Shown one piece after another: positions 5,782-5,902 of a stretch of DNA of 5,902 nucleotides. The notes beneath the pieces are model-generated. The model searched no databases. It was not told the DNA's origin and saw nothing but the letters and a program-made list of their open reading frames with translations. The DNA comes from Thermoplasmata archaeon. GTDB taxonomy: Archaea; Thermoplasmatota; E2; DHVEG-1. Numbering within the stretch: position 1 is the first letter of the stretch; each line of letters begins with the position of its first letter. The position numbers and the translations under genes are program-made. Where the stretch lies: the NCBI GenBank assembly GCA_030637965.1, contig DAOWFO010000069.1, forward strand, positions 1 through 5,902. The letters run 5' to 3'.

Positions 5782-5902
5782 GTGCCAACATTACAATTAA
5801 TTGGAGATTTATATATTCTTTTATATTTACCTTTATTTTATATACTTTCGTCATTTATGGCTAGTTTGTATTATATGTTTAAAAAAGAAAAACAAAAGAA
5901 TA
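5782..5902 (+). CDS. Probable N-terminus of a membrane protein, cut by right window edge
   Basis: From GTG at 5782 the frame stays open to the window end (40 codons). An in-frame stop at 5761-5763 bounds it upstream, and no ATG or TTG lies between. The first residues read MPTLQLIGDLYILLYLPLFY, continue as a hydrophobic helix to about residue 32, then turn sharply basic (KKEKQK), the pattern of a membrane segment followed by a positive cytoplasmic side. TATA-like boxes 24-43 bases upstream support a new transcript. An in-frame ATG at 5857 is a less likely start because it would lose the helix. I do not recognise the family. The same T-rich stretch could instead be a transcription stop region after Cgi121, so this call is only moderately supported. 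Confidence 0.45.
   Translation, partial: MPTLQLIGDLYILLYLPLFYILSSFMASLYYMFKKEKQKN

Noticed and set aside
5734..5860. T-rich region as a simple transcription terminator after Cgi121
   Set aside because: T-runs are short and interrupted and coincide with an open frame whose codons give a sensible membrane helix. A terminator role is not excluded.
1..5902. Mobile element, CRISPR array, tRNA or rRNA
   Set aside because: I saw no transposase-like protein, regularly spaced repeats or tRNA-like cloverleaf sequence, and gene packing leaves almost no room for them.

Overview
The window reads as AT-rich archaeal DNA carrying almost only informational and housekeeping genes. The domain call rests on an aIF5A with its hypusine-site loop, a Hel308 repair helicase, a KEOPS Cgi121 subunit, AT-rich TATA-like boxes close upstream of start codons, and Shine-Dalgarno sites only at genes inside operons. 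A large FKBP-type isomerase with one N-terminal membrane anchor and many glycosylation sequons suggests a member of the Thermoplasmatota or a related Euryarchaeon. That placement is tentative and comes from recalled family patterns, not a search.

Left block, all on the minus strand, read from about 2946 down to 1. It holds a small basic protein with a CPxCG...CxxH metal-site motif (unrecognised family), a stand-alone EF-Tu domain-2-like protein, aIF5A, an agmatinase/arginase-family ureohydrolase, and the first 333 codons of a membrane-anchored FKBP-type peptidyl-prolyl isomerase that runs off the left edge. Gaps are 3 to 54 bases. The EF-like gene and aIF5A are almost fused (3 bases apart). 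A strong TATA-like stretch sits in front of the agmatinase, so that gene may also have its own promoter.

Right block, on the plus strand. It holds a complete Hel308 helicase (start preferred at 3020), then Cgi121 after 23 bases with a good ribosome binding site. After Cgi121 come a TATA-like box and the probable start (GTG at 5782) of a new gene whose first residues form a membrane helix; it is cut by the right edge.

The two blocks diverge from a 73-base intergenic region holding a perfect 7-base inverted repeat. The most informative neighbourhood is aIF5A beside a ureohydrolase. Hypusine on aIF5A is built from an aminobutyl group that comes from agmatine or spermidine, so this pair may supply or carry out part of that modification. 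Hel308 with Cgi121 pairs DNA repair with the KEOPS tRNA-modification complex. I see no mobile element, CRISPR array, RNA gene or clearly novel system. Every stretch longer than 300 bases is accounted for by a gene.
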